Positions 33,663-42,363 of a stretch of 64,000 nucleotides of DNA are shown here, piece by piece; position 1 is the first letter of the stretch, and the number at the start of each line of letters is the position of its first letter. The position numbers were made by a program, and so were the translations under genes. The DNA comes from Flagellimonas abyssi (GTDB lineage Bacteria; Bacteroidota; Bacteroidia; Flavobacteriales; Flavobacteriaceae). Under the pieces are notes generated by a model. That model was given only the letters and a program-made list of their open reading frames with translations. It was not told the origin of the DNA and made no database searches. The DNA lies in NCBI RefSeq assembly GCF_019457905.1, contig NZ_JAHZSV010000007.1, positions 124,001-188,000 of the forward strand, read 5' to 3'.

Positions 33663-34352
33663 ATGGAAAGCAGGTGTGAAAATTGTATCATCAGGCAGTT
33701 TAACTCTCTTCGCGCGATGAGCAAGGAGGAATTAAAACAGGTTTCCGACTCCAAAACCACACGCACCATTAAAAAAGGTGAGCCCATTTTTGAAGAAGGG
33801 GATAAACTCAACGGCGTCTACTGTGTACGAAACGGAGTATCCAAGCTTTCCAAGCTTAGTGCCAATGGCAAAGACCAAATCGTAAAATTGGCCAGCAAGG
33901 GCGAAGTTTTAGGACAACGTTCTGTAATATCCCAAGAAAGCACCAACCTTTCCGCCATAGCGGTGAACGATATGGAGGTGTGCTTTATTCCCAAGGAAAG
34001 CATCAACAATACGCTTCAAAAAAACCCAAACTTTACTTTGGAAGTCCTGCGCCATATGGCCCATGATCTAAAGGAGGCCGATGATGTAATCGTAAATATT
34101 TCCCAAAAGACCGTAAAGCAAAGAATGGCCGAAGCCTTCTTATATCTTCAAAACAATTTCGGAGAGGATGCTGAAGGTTACTTGGCACTTACCCTATCCA
34201 GAGAAGATATTTCCAATGTGGTGGGAACCGCTACGGAATCCGCTATTCGAATTATTTCCGAATTTAAAAAGAAGGGGTTGATCCAAACTTCGGGCAAGAA
34301 AATCGGCATTAAGGACGAGCGCAAACTCCTTGAAATGGTGGAAGGCTTTTAG
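33663..34352 (+). CDS. FNR-type Crp/Fnr family transcriptional regulator, probable oxygen sensor
   Basis: A 229-residue Crp/Fnr protein: effector domain about 20-140 and a helix-turn-helix C-terminal domain. N-terminal CENC (Cys5, Cys8) and Cys107 in DMEVCFIPKE align with E. coli FNR Cys20, Cys23 and Cys122; the position of Cys29 holds Asn, while an additional Cys54 (GVYCVRNG) could be the fourth cluster ligand. In the recognition helix TATESAIRIISEF the FNR residues Glu209 and Arg213 are kept and Ser212 is Ile. ATG 33663 is chosen; the TTG at 33624 precedes the -7 box. Context (cco, hemN) and operators nearby make it the likely regulator of this region. Confidence 0.88.
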   Translation: MESRCENCIIRQFNSLRAMSKEELKQVSDSKTTRTIKKGEPIFEEGDKLNGVYCVRNGVSKLSKLSANGKDQIVKLASKGEVLGQRSVISQESTNLSAIAVNDMEVCFIPKESINNTLQKNPNFTLEVLRHMAHDLKEADDVIVNISQKTVKQRMAEAFLYLQNNFGEDAEGYLALTLSREDISNVVGTATESAIRIISEFKKKGLIQTSGKKIGIKDERKLLEMVEGF

Positions 34353-34368
34353 TCTATTTTCCAAAACC

Positions 34369-34411
34369 TGACAATTGTCATAGTATCCCCTACCCCTTGG
34401 TTCTAATTTTA
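34369..34411 (+). promoter_or_regulatory. FNR-type operator and -7 box upstream of the third usp gene
   Basis: The perfect palindrome TGACAATTGTCA (34369-34380), the same 12-mer as upstream of hpf, is centred 29.5 bp upstream of TAATTTTA (34404-34411; one mismatch). Inferred start near 34416, leader about 18 nt. Confidence 0.72.
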
Positions 34412-34433
34412 TCGCATCGTAAATCTTAGTCCG

Positions 34434-35339
34434 ATGCAAAAGATATTAATACCTACGGATTTTTCGGAAAACGCATGGAATGCCATTGATTATGCCATGC
34501 AATTGTTCCGCAACAGGCGTTGCACATTTTACTTGCTCAACACCTATACCCCGGTTATACCGAGCAGCCGATTTATGGCCAAAATGATTGATGGAGTACG
34601 CATTGTAGATGCGGTTAGAGAGAATTCTGAACAGGGGCTGAACACGACCGTCAGGCGTATCCAGACCAAATACGGCAATCCCAATCACAGCTTTGAGACC
34701 ATTTCTTCCTTTAATCTTTTGGTAGAGGAAGTAAAAGATATTGTTGAAACTTTCGGCATTAACCTGGTGGTAACCGGTACTAAAGGGGCTTCTGGTGTGG
34801 ATGAAGTATTTATGGGAAGCAATACCGTACGCATAATCAAAAGTGTGAGAAAATGCCCTATTTTGGCCATTCCTTACCATTTTGAATACGTTACACCAAC
34901 TGAAATTGCCTTTGCCACCGATTTCAACCGTTTTTATACCACTTCTGAATTGGAACCTCTCTTGGATCTGGCCAAAATGTTCAAAGCGACCATTCGTATT
35001 GTACACGTACAATATGGCATTAAAGCCCTCACAGAGCTTCAGCAGTTCAACCTGAACATGCTACGCCGCTATCTGAACGATGTGGAGCATTATGTGCATA
35101 CGGTTTCGGAACTCAATTCAGTTTCCCACACCCTGGAAACTTTCTCCAAAGAACTAGGCATCCACTTATTGGCCATGCTGAACTATCAGCACAGCTATAT
35201 GGAAAAAATGACCCGCGAACCGATAATAAAGCGAACCGCGTTTCACACGCAAATACCTTTATTGGTGATTCCAGAATTGGGCATGGAGGGTGTTTCCATA
35301 AAATCTAAAGAAGAACAAAAGGTAGAAGCTGAAGGTTGA
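34434..35339 (+). CDS. Universal stress protein, two-domain
   Basis: A 301-residue tandem Usp protein. Domain 1 begins MQKILIPTDFSENAWNAIDY and has an intact nucleotide loop GTKGASGVDEVFMGSN (G-2x-G-9x-GS). Domain 2 starts at about EIAFATDFNRFYTTSELEPL and is degenerate, without the loop. The last 20 residues are charged and probably disordered. It follows the FNR-type gene but has its own operator. Three Usp proteins within 17 kb, all behind such operators or in such operons, point to a shared low-oxygen role. Confidence 0.88.
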   Translation: MQKILIPTDFSENAWNAIDYAMQLFRNRRCTFYLLNTYTPVIPSSRFMAKMIDGVRIVDAVRENSEQGLNTTVRRIQTKYGNPNHSFETISSFNLLVEEVKDIVETFGINLVVTGTKGASGVDEVFMGSNTVRIIKSVRKCPILAIPYHFEYVTPTEIAFATDFNRFYTTSELEPLLDLAKMFKATIRIVHVQYGIKALTELQQFNLNMLRRYLNDVEHYVHTVSELNSVSHTLETFSKELGIHLLAMLNYQHSYMEKMTREPIIKRTAFHTQIPLLVIPELGMEGVSIKSKEEQKVEAEG

Positions 35340-35387
35340 TAATCCCGTATTATCTTTATACTATATATAAAATTGGTACAAAGATTC

Positions 35388-36326
35388 ATGGACAAGCAAA
35401 GCCTTATCGATTGTCACAATCGGATAAAACCGTTTATCCACAACACCCCCGTTCTTACTTCCCGCCTTATAGACAAGGTGGTAGGTTCTCAGTTGTATTT
35501 TAAATGTGAAAACTTTCAGCGAATGGGCGCCTTTAAAATGCGTGGGGCTGCCAATGCCATTATGCAACTTACCGATGAGCAAAAACAGAATGGCGTGGTT
35601 ACGCATTCTTCCGGAAATTTTGCTCAAGCACTGTCTCTTTCTGCCAAAAGTTTGGGTGTAAAGGCATTTATTGTGATGCCTAGTTCGGCCCCTCAGGTAA
35701 AAAAGGATGCCGTTAAGGGATATGGAGGGATTTTGGTAGAATGTGAACCCGATCTAGCCGCCAGAGAATTTGCATCCCAAGAAATTGTGAAAAAATATGG
35801 CGCCACTTTTATACATCCATCAAATGATGACCATGTGATTTTAGGACAGGGCACCGCCTGCAAGGAGCTGTTGGAGGAACAACCAAACCTTGAATACGTC
35901 TTTACTCCAGTTGGTGGCGGTGGTTTAATTGCCGGCACAGCTCTCTCTACCCATTATTTTGGATCTAATTGTAAAACCGTTGGAGGGGAACCTTTTGAAA
36001 CTGATGACGCTTATAGGTCCCTGAAGAGTGGGAAAATAGAGACCAACACTACTACAAACACCATTGCCGATGGACTAAAAACCCAATTGGGTGACAGGAA
36101 CTTTCCTATTATTCAAAAACATGTAGAAGAAATTGTGAGGGTGACCGAAGCAGATATAGTTGTGGCCATGCGCCTAATTTGGGAGCGTCTTAAAATTGTG
36201 TGCGAACCATCCAGTGCTGTAGCTTTGGCAGCTGTATTTAAGAAAAAGAACGATTTGAACGGAAAAAAAATAGGGGTTATAGTTTCTGGGGGAAACGTTG
36301 ATATTAATAACCTACCCTTTAAGTAA
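35388..36326 (+). CDS. PLP-dependent serine/threonine dehydratase (serine racemase-like)
   Basis: A 312-residue fold type II PLP enzyme of the threonine dehydratase/serine racemase family. The PLP Lys is in FQRMGAFKMRGAANA (about residue 50), the substrate loop is THSSGNFAQAL, the phosphate-binding glycine loop is VGGGGLIAG, and SGGNVD near the C-terminus binds the pyridine nitrogen. There is no C-terminal ACT regulatory domain, so it is the catabolic or racemase-like short form; which reaction dominates cannot be told. ATG 35388 is preferred over 35373. It overlaps the convergent kinase gene by 8 nt. Confidence 0.88.
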   Translation: MDKQSLIDCHNRIKPFIHNTPVLTSRLIDKVVGSQLYFKCENFQRMGAFKMRGAANAIMQLTDEQKQNGVVTHSSGNFAQALSLSAKSLGVKAFIVMPSSAPQVKKDAVKGYGGILVECEPDLAAREFASQEIVKKYGATFIHPSNDDHVILGQGTACKELLEEQPNLEYVFTPVGGGGLIAGTALSTHYFGSNCKTVGGEPFETDDAYRSLKSGKIETNTTTNTIADGLKTQLGDRNFPIIQKHVEEIVRVTEADIVVAMRLIWERLKIVCEPSSAVALAAVFKKKNDLNGKKIGVIVSGGNVDINNLPFK

Positions 36327-37782
36327 TATGATTTTTGGGAAAAATCAGAGTAAAGGTGGTTCCTACATCCTTTTCACTTTGTACTTCTATTTTTCCGTCC
36401 ATGGCCTCAACTTGAGTTTTTACCAAATAGAGTCCAAATCCCTTGCCTTCCGTGGCACCACTCAACCTGCCGTACATATCAAAAATCTTACGTTCTTTTT
36501 CGGGTGTCAGCTCCATACCAATTCCGTTATCTGTGAACCTTATCAAAATTGAATCGACCAGTTCCTCGGTGTTTATGGAAATGATGGCGGGTATACCCTC
36601 TTTGGCATAATTGATTGCATTCAAAATAAGATTATAAAAGATGTTAACCACATAGCTCTTGGCTCCAAAAACCAAATCCACCTTTGTGAAATCTGTATGA
36701 ATCGTAGCCTTATGTTTTGTAATCTCTTCAGATAAAAGGCCATCTACATCCTTCATGACATCCTTTAGGTAAACTTCTCTGAATTTCTCCCTGTCCGCGG
36801 ATTTTAGTGATAAGGAAAGGTGAAGATCCTTTATTGTTTGATCTAAGGCCTCGGTTGTGTGCTCTATTTTCTTTAAAATATCGTCGTTCATGGGATCCTT
36901 TCCCCATTCATATATTTTGGACAACATTAAAACATTGGAAATAGGTCCGCGTAGATTATGTGATATGATCCGAACAAAGTTCTGAAGTTCATGGTTCTGT
37001 TCTACGATTTGTTGATTGGCCAGCACATCTTTGGTAACATCTTGGGTGGTACCGGCCATTCGGTACGGCTTTCCGTTCTCGTCATAGAACGGCCTCCCTT
37101 TTTGATGCACATATCGTGTCTTTCCGTTTTCCAAAACAATCCTATGTATCACATCGTGCATCCTGTTTTTTTTGATGCTATCTTGAACGTCCTCAACGAA
37201 TCCATCCCTATCTTCAGGGTGAATAATCTCCATCAAGGCATCAAAGGTTGCCTCAAATTTTCCGGGCTCTTGCTCAAAAATTCTGAACAATTGGTTGGAC
37301 CAACTAATTTTATCCTCACGTATATCCCAGTTCCAATGCCCAAAGACAGTTATTTCTTGGGCTTCTCTATACCTTCGTTCACTTTCTTGTAGCCTATGTG
37401 TATTTTTTACAACTTGGGAAATGTCTTTTTGCCAAACACAGCATCCTATCACTTCACCGGAGTTGTCCATGAAAGGTTGAAAAGAGAACTCGTGCACCGT
37501 CAATTCCCCATTTTTCTCAAAGGTATGTTTGGATGTTGTTGGATAACGATCAAGTGCCTGCGCACAACCCTTACTACAGGGATTAAAGAAGTATGCAGAC
37601 TGATAAACGGGCTGTAAATCCATACCTCGTTCGGGCTTTCCCCAACCTGCTTTGCTTAGTTGGTCCCCAAAAGATGCATTAAAAGCAGTCAACTTATAAT
37701 TTACATCCATAGCCCATACGGCGTCATCCCTATCCTCAACGATTTCAACCTTGTTATCAATTAAGATATGTTTATGCTTCAC
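36319..37782 (-). CDS. PAS-domain sensor histidine kinase
   Basis: A 487-residue soluble sensor kinase without membrane segments. Two PAS-like domains are seen: about 15-120 (DAVWAMDVNYKLTAFN, with CNPCSKG-like Cys-containing loop FFNPCSKGCAQALD) and about 135-255 (HWNWDIREDKISWSNQLFRI with a PAC motif ending AGTTQDVTKD). The H-box is FVRIISHNLRGPISNVL (about 295), followed by a HATPase domain with NAINYAKEG, FTDNGIGMEL and the G2 loop GKGFGLYLVKTQVE. The response regulator gene lies 82 nt upstream on the same strand, so the two probably form a signalling pair. Confidence 0.9.
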   Translation of the reverse strand: MKHKHILIDNKVEIVEDRDDAVWAMDVNYKLTAFNASFGDQLSKAGWGKPERGMDLQPVYQSAYFFNPCSKGCAQALDRYPTTSKHTFEKNGELTVHEFSFQPFMDNSGEVIGCCVWQKDISQVVKNTHRLQESERRYREAQEITVFGHWNWDIREDKISWSNQLFRIFEQEPGKFEATFDALMEIIHPEDRDGFVEDVQDSIKKNRMHDVIHRIVLENGKTRYVHQKGRPFYDENGKPYRMAGTTQDVTKDVLANQQIVEQNHELQNFVRIISHNLRGPISNVLMLSKIYEWGKDPMNDDILKKIEHTTEALDQTIKDLHLSLSLKSADREKFREVYLKDVMKDVDGLLSEEITKHKATIHTDFTKVDLVFGAKSYVVNIFYNLILNAINYAKEGIPAIISINTEELVDSILIRFTDNGIGMELTPEKERKIFDMYGRLSGATEGKGFGLYLVKTQVEAMDGKIEVQSEKDVGTTFTLIFPKNHIT

Positions 37783-37864
37783 GGTTAAAATTTAATTTAA
37801 GAATAAAACAATGTCACCTATAGGGGGGAACGATCAATGGTTTTACTTCTAAATATATGAACTA

Positions 37865-38254
37865 TTATTTATTAGCTCCTTGCAAATAATCTTCCAAATG
37901 CTCTATACGCAATGGTTTAGTGATAAACTTCTTTACAAATTTACCGTACTTCTCGGCCTCGGCTTTATCTGCCTCAGCCTCAGAAGAGGTTACCAGAAGC
38001 ACTTCATTGGTTTCTGGAAAGTCTTCGAGCATCATGAATTCCAAAAATTCAAACCCGCTCATTTCCGGCATATTTATATCCAATAAAATAAGTGTTTTTA
38101 CCCCGGGATTATCTCTATACCTCAAATCGTCTAGGGCCAATTCGGGATTAGTGAAACTCTTCACCCTATCTTCCATTCCCATTCTTCTAAAGTGAATAGC
38201 ATTTACAGTATTCACCAGGTCTTCGTCATCGACCAAGTATATTTCCTTGTACAT
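37865..38254 (-). CDS. Single-domain response regulator
   Basis: A 129-residue CheY-like receiver with no output domain: acidic pair IYLVDDEDLV at the N-terminus, phosphorylated Asp in LILLDINMPEMSG (about 64), Thr/Ser in LLVTSSEAE and Lys in KFITKPLRIEHL. It probably passes phosphate from the PAS kinase encoded next to it. ATG 38254 (MYKEIYLVDDED) is chosen; the longer frame from 38311 adds a non-conserved Asn/Lys-rich N-terminus and would start inside an FNR-like palindrome. Confidence 0.9.
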   Translation of the reverse strand: MYKEIYLVDDEDLVNTVNAIHFRRMGMEDRVKSFTNPELALDDLRYRDNPGVKTLILLDINMPEMSGFEFLEFMMLEDFPETNEVLLVTSSEAEADKAEAEKYGKFVKKFITKPLRIEHLEDYLQGANK

Positions 38255-38305
38255 AGCTTTTGGCCTATTTAGTTGGTTTCTGTTTGGTTTTATTTTGAAA
38301 AAAAT

Positions 38306-38317
38306 TGACAAATATCA
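38306..38317. promoter_or_regulatory. FNR-like palindrome upstream of the response regulator gene
   Basis: TGACAAATATCA with flanks T and A gives TTGACAAATATCAA, a match to the E. coli FNR box. Unlike the other operators here it has no -7 box at 29.5 bp on either strand, and its flanking bases differ. Function uncertain. Confidence 0.3.
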
Positions 38318-38847
38318 ATAATTTCCATCTAATAGAACTCCAATAATAATGTTTTATTACAAATAAAAATATCCCCCTCGTGCATTGAATCAAGAAATTA
38401 AAAGATTCTTATTAATCCCATTGGATGCAATACTATTCCAAACACCTGATTGTCTTAAATTTACAATTATTCTCGTATTTTAACAAAAACTCACCTAGAA
38501 TTTTAAATCCCTTGATTTATCCAAGCCTTTATATTCTTCCCCCTTATGTTGCTTAGAAGGTATCAACCAATTTTGAAGACCGACATGGCTCACTTAATAG
38601 ATGAATTACAAAGTAGTTTTATGCTATTTCAAAATAGCAGTGAATAGAATAAGTGCCTTTAATGTCCATACATTTTTATTTGCAAGCACCCATCCTACTT
38701 ATAAAATGTCAACATTGTAGTTTAGAATTAACTTGATGCATAATTCTACCCATAAAATTCTATTCAATCCACAAAATTTTGCTTCTTATGGTATAAATAA
38801 TTTCATTTTCAACTCTTTTTTCTATTTTTAGTGGGAATACCAACCTC
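38318..38847. other. Long AT-rich intergenic region without a supported gene
   Basis: About 530 bp between the response regulator and the uptake operon. No convincing frame, RNA gene or strong hairpin was found; only very short open frames (for example 20 codons from 38587). A -7-like TATTTTTA at 38823-38830 lies 17 nt before the next ATG and may start the uptake operon. Confidence 0.5.
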
Positions 38848-39585
38848 ATGAAAACCAAAACAATAGTTCTTTCCTTATGGGCAACTATTATTTGTTCTGG
38901 CTCTTTAATTAGTCAAAACATGCCCAACGAACCTTCCTATTACAATTGGTTCGACAGTAAAGTACAACGCTACAATACAGGACTTTTTAATGGCATCCAA
39001 TACACAGAACAATATAGGACCATTAACGAAAAGCATAAGTTTTTTGAGAAAAGTGAATTTCAGTTGGGATCAGTCATATACAATGGCCAATTTTACGACC
39101 AAACTCCCCTAAAATATGATCTGGACACCGACCAATTACTTCTTAACATTGGATACAATTATAAATTTCCAACATTGATTCTTCTCAAAACCAAGGTAGA
39201 AGGTTTTAGAATTGGAGAGAGCCATTTTGTTCATATTGAAACCAAATCAGATGAAACCGATATGGAAGGTTTTTATCAAGTCTTGGTAGCCAATGATTCT
39301 ATAAGACTTCTTAAGAAGAATAGTAAAAAGAGGTTCAAGAGGATTAAGGGAAGTACTATTTACTACGAATTTTTACCGGAAAACAATTATGTAATCGACT
39401 ACGGTGATTCCTATTACAACATCGCCAAAAAAAAGGATGTCATTAGAATATGGCCCAACAAAAGGGACTTTATTAATGAGAATTATAACCCGGCGTTAAG
39501 GAAAATCAATGAGGATGATTTTTGGACAAGCTTCTTTTCTAAGTTATCCGATTCTTTTAATACACAAAACATCGGGAAAGAATGA
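38848..39585 (+). CDS. Secreted protein of unknown function, first gene of the uptake operon
   Basis: A 245-residue protein with a signal peptide (TIVLSLWATIICSGSLIS, cleavage before QNMPNE). The mature part is rich in Tyr, Phe, Asn and Lys and predicted mostly beta, with a stretch ILLKTKVEGFRIGESHFVHI in the middle and a basic patch KKNSKKRFKRIKG. No known family was recognised. Its stop overlaps the start of the TonB receptor gene by 4 nt (ATGA), so translation of the two is coupled and it is likely to work with the receptor, where a FecR anti-sigma factor might otherwise be expected. Confidence 0.75.
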   Translation: MKTKTIVLSLWATIICSGSLISQNMPNEPSYYNWFDSKVQRYNTGLFNGIQYTEQYRTINEKHKFFEKSEFQLGSVIYNGQFYDQTPLKYDLDTDQLLLNIGYNYKFPTLILLKTKVEGFRIGESHFVHIETKSDETDMEGFYQVLVANDSIRLLKKNSKKRFKRIKGSTIYYEFLPENNYVIDYGDSYYNIAKKKDVIRIWPNKRDFINENYNPALRKINEDDFWTSFFSKLSDSFNTQNIGKE

Positions 39586-42353
39586 TCAAAAAACCTCTAA
39601 TCTTATTGGTTCTGCTCTTCGGAACCATTCTAATCGCCCAAGAAAAAAATCCAAAATTTAGTTTTGATTTTGATAATGTAAGTTTGACCGAAGCTCTGAA
39701 CACCATTGAATCCGATGCCAATGTTCTTTTCTATTATGATGAGAATTGGCTTTCAGGAGCAACCATTTCGGGCTCATTTGTCAACAAACCTTTGTCGGAT
39801 ATCCTCACCTCTATTTTGGAAGAAACCAGCATCAACTTTTTTAGGTTAAGCGATGATAAAATCATTTTGACCCAAAACAGTATTGTATATGATAGTTTGC
39901 CCGAAGGTTTTTTCGGAAAAGAACAAACGGATTCGATAGAAGAAAGAACCGATATTAAAGTGTACAGCAATCCTGTTTTTTCAAATATCGAGGCAACAAA
40001 GGCAAATACAGTAACACGAACTGTAAGAATAGGCAAGGAAAACGTATCGGACAATAGAACCACCTTCAAAATTAGCGGTTATGCGACCACGGTAGAGCAA
40101 AACCAGCCAATTCCCGACCTTTCCATTGTACTCAATGGCAAGAGTACAGGTACCGCAACAAATACCGAAGGCTATTATGAACTGGAAGTGCCGGCAGGCA
40201 CCAGCATTATCAAAACCAGCTCATTGGGCATAGAGCCCAGCACCACTAGAGTAATCGTATTCAACGATGGCGAACTCAACTTTCAACTTAATGAAAGTGT
40301 AGAATTTCTGGATGAAGTCATTGTAGAGGCAGATGCATCCAAAAATGTCGAGGAAGCTATATCTGGAAGTACAGAGCTTGTAGTGGAAGAGACCAAAAAC
40401 ATTCCTCTGGTACTCGGTGAAAGAGATGTCCTGAAAGTTGCCGCTACGCTACCCGGAATATCCACCGCTGGTGAAGGAGCGGCAGGTTTTAATGTACGGG
40501 GCGGCAGTACGGACCAAAACCTTATGTTGTTGGACAATGCCGTAATTTATAATCCCTCCCACTTTTTTGGCATTTTTCAGGCATTGAACCCTTTTACCAC
40601 GAAAGATGTAAAGATTCTTAAAGGCGGTATTCCTGCTGAATATGGAGGTCGACTATCTTCCGTGTTCGATATAACCTCCAAGGATGCCAATACGGAAAAA
40701 ATTGCGGGTGAAGCTTCCATTGGCCCTGTAACCAGTAATGTTGCCTTGGAAATTCCGGTGGTAAAAGGCGAGTCAGGACTGCTAATTGGCGGCAGGGGCA
40801 CCTATTCCGGTTGGATTCTCCGGTCGTTGGAGGAAGAATCATTGCAGAACAGTGAAGCTTCCTTTTACGATGCCATAGCCAAATACACCCACAAGTTCAA
40901 CGAAAAAAATACCGTAAAGGCTATGGGCTATTACAGCAACGACGCCTTTAGCATTACCTCAGATTCTATTTATGGATACAACAACAGGCTGTTTTCGTTG
41001 CAATGGGACCATCAATTCAATGAAAAAAATACCGGTAGCCTTGTACTTGCGAACAGCAATTATAAATTCAACATCGCGTACGAAGGCAATTCGGACAATA
41101 ATTTTGACCTGGGCTTTGTGGTGGATGAAACCGAAGCCAAATTCAAGTTCACCTACCTTTATAGCAAAGCACACAAATTTGATTATGGGCTATCCGCAAA
41201 ATTGTACAACGTCCAGCCCGGAAATTTTGAGCCCAAAGGGAGCAACTCTATAGTTACCCCCATAAATATACCAAAGGAAAAGGCACTCGAGGGCGCGGTT
41301 TATCTATCCGATAATTTTACGGTAAACGACAAACTTTTGATCGATGCCGGTATTAGATACTCCGTATTTGCCGCCTTGGGCAGTACCGAAGCCAGAATTT
41401 ACGAGGAAAATATGCCAAAGAACGAGGAAACCTTGGTAGAGACCGTTTCCTACGATAACAACGAAATTGTGGAAACCTATGGCGGGCCCGAAATTCGCTT
41501 GTCAGCAAGGTACTTTCTTGGGCCTGACTTTTCGGTAAAAGCGAGTTTTAACAGCACCTATCAATACATTCATAGATTGTCCAACACCACCACAATTAGT
41601 CCTATTGATACTTGGAAACTGTCGGACAACAATATAAAGCCCCAAATGGGAAGACAGGTAGGACTTGGATTTTATAAGAATTTAGAGGGCAACCTTTACG
41701 AGCTTAGCTTGGAAGGATATTATAAAGAATCCGATAATCTATTGGATTTTAAAGTGGGTTCCGACCTTTTGCTCAACGAAACCATTGAAACCGAAACGTT
41801 ACAAGGCGATGGGCAAGCCTATGGTCTCGAGTTTTTGATACGAAAAAACTATGGAAAGCTCAATGGATGGCTGGGCTATACCTATGCACGGTCTTTTTTA
41901 AAACTGGACAGTGAATTTGCCGAGGAACGCGTGAACAATGGCGAGTTTTTCCCCACCAATTACGACAAGCCGCACGATTTTAGCGTAGTCCTAAACTATA
42001 AATTGACCAAAAGATTCAGTTTATCTGCAAACTTGGCCTATCAAACAGGAAGGCCCGTGACCTATCCGGTGGCCCGTTACAATTTCAACAACTCCGAATA
42101 TGTCGTCTACAGTAACCGAAATGAGTTCAGGATTCCGGATTATTATCGGTTGGACATAGGCTTCAATATAGAAGGCAATCACAAATTGAAAAAATTCGCC
42201 CATAGCTTTTGGAACATCTCCATCTACAACGTATTAGGAAGAAACAATCCTTACTCTGTATTCTTTGCGACCGAAAATGGAGAGTTGAAAGCTTACCAAA
42301 GTTCAATTTTTTCGATACCCGTGCCAACCATAACGTATAATTTTAAATTCTGA
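39582..42353 (+). CDS. TonB-dependent outer-membrane receptor with N-terminal STN domain
   Basis: A 923-residue receptor. Signal peptide 1-19; STN domain about 25-100 (FDNVSLTEALNTIESDANVL, FFRLSDDKIILT); carboxypeptidase-like regulatory domain about 160-245 (ISGYATTVEQNQPIPDLSIV, ATNTEGYYELEVPAG); plug domain about 250-370 (AGFNVRGGSTDQNLMLLDNA, FKDVKILKGGIPAEYGGRLS type); beta-barrel to the C-terminus ending in TITYNFKF with terminal Phe. STN domains normally signal to a FecR/ECF-sigma pair, absent here. Followed by two DUF4249 genes, as in known Bacteroidetes receptor operons. Substrate unknown. Confidence 0.92.
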   Translation: MIKKPLILLVLLFGTILIAQEKNPKFSFDFDNVSLTEALNTIESDANVLFYYDENWLSGATISGSFVNKPLSDILTSILEETSINFFRLSDDKIILTQNSIVYDSLPEGFFGKEQTDSIEERTDIKVYSNPVFSNIEATKANTVTRTVRIGKENVSDNRTTFKISGYATTVEQNQPIPDLSIVLNGKSTGTATNTEGYYELEVPAGTSIIKTSSLGIEPSTTRVIVFNDGELNFQLNESVEFLDEVIVEADASKNVEEAISGSTELVVEETKNIPLVLGERDVLKVAATLPGISTAGEGAAGFNVRGGSTDQNLMLLDNAVIYNPSHFFGIFQALNPFTTKDVKILKGGIPAEYGGRLSSVFDITSKDANTEKIAGEASIGPVTSNVALEIPVVKGESGLLIGGRGTYSGWILRSLEEESLQNSEASFYDAIAKYTHKFNEKNTVKAMGYYSNDAFSITSDSIYGYNNRLFSLQWDHQFNEKNTGSLVLANSNYKFNIAYEGNSDNNFDLGFVVDETEAKFKFTYLYSKAHKFDYGLSAKLYNVQPGNFEPKGSNSIVTPINIPKEKALEGAVYLSDNFTVNDKLLIDAGIRYSVFAALGSTEARIYEENMPKNEETLVETVSYDNNEIVETYGGPEIRLSARYFLGPDFSVKASFNSTYQYIHRLSNTTTISPIDTWKLSDNNIKPQMGRQVGLGFYKNLEGNLYELSLEGYYKESDNLLDFKVGSDLLLNETIETETLQGDGQAYGLEFLIRKNYGKLNGWLGYTYARSFLKLDSEFAEERVNNGEFFPTNYDKPHDFSVVLNYKLTKRFSLSANLAYQTGRPVTYPVARYNFNNSEYVVYSNRNEFRIPDYYRLDIGFNIEGNHKLKKFAHSFWNISIYNVLGRNNPYSVFFATENGELKAYQSSIFSIPVPTITYNFKF

Positions 42354-42363
42354 TCTTAAGCCC

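Noticed and set aside
34446..35012. 188-codon open frame antisense to the third usp gene
   Set aside because: The usp frame on the plus strand has clear Usp motifs and an operator; the antisense frame has none.
38587..38649. 20-codon frame in the long intergenic gap
   Set aside because: Too short, no hydrophobic or conserved pattern and no promoter; consistent with chance.
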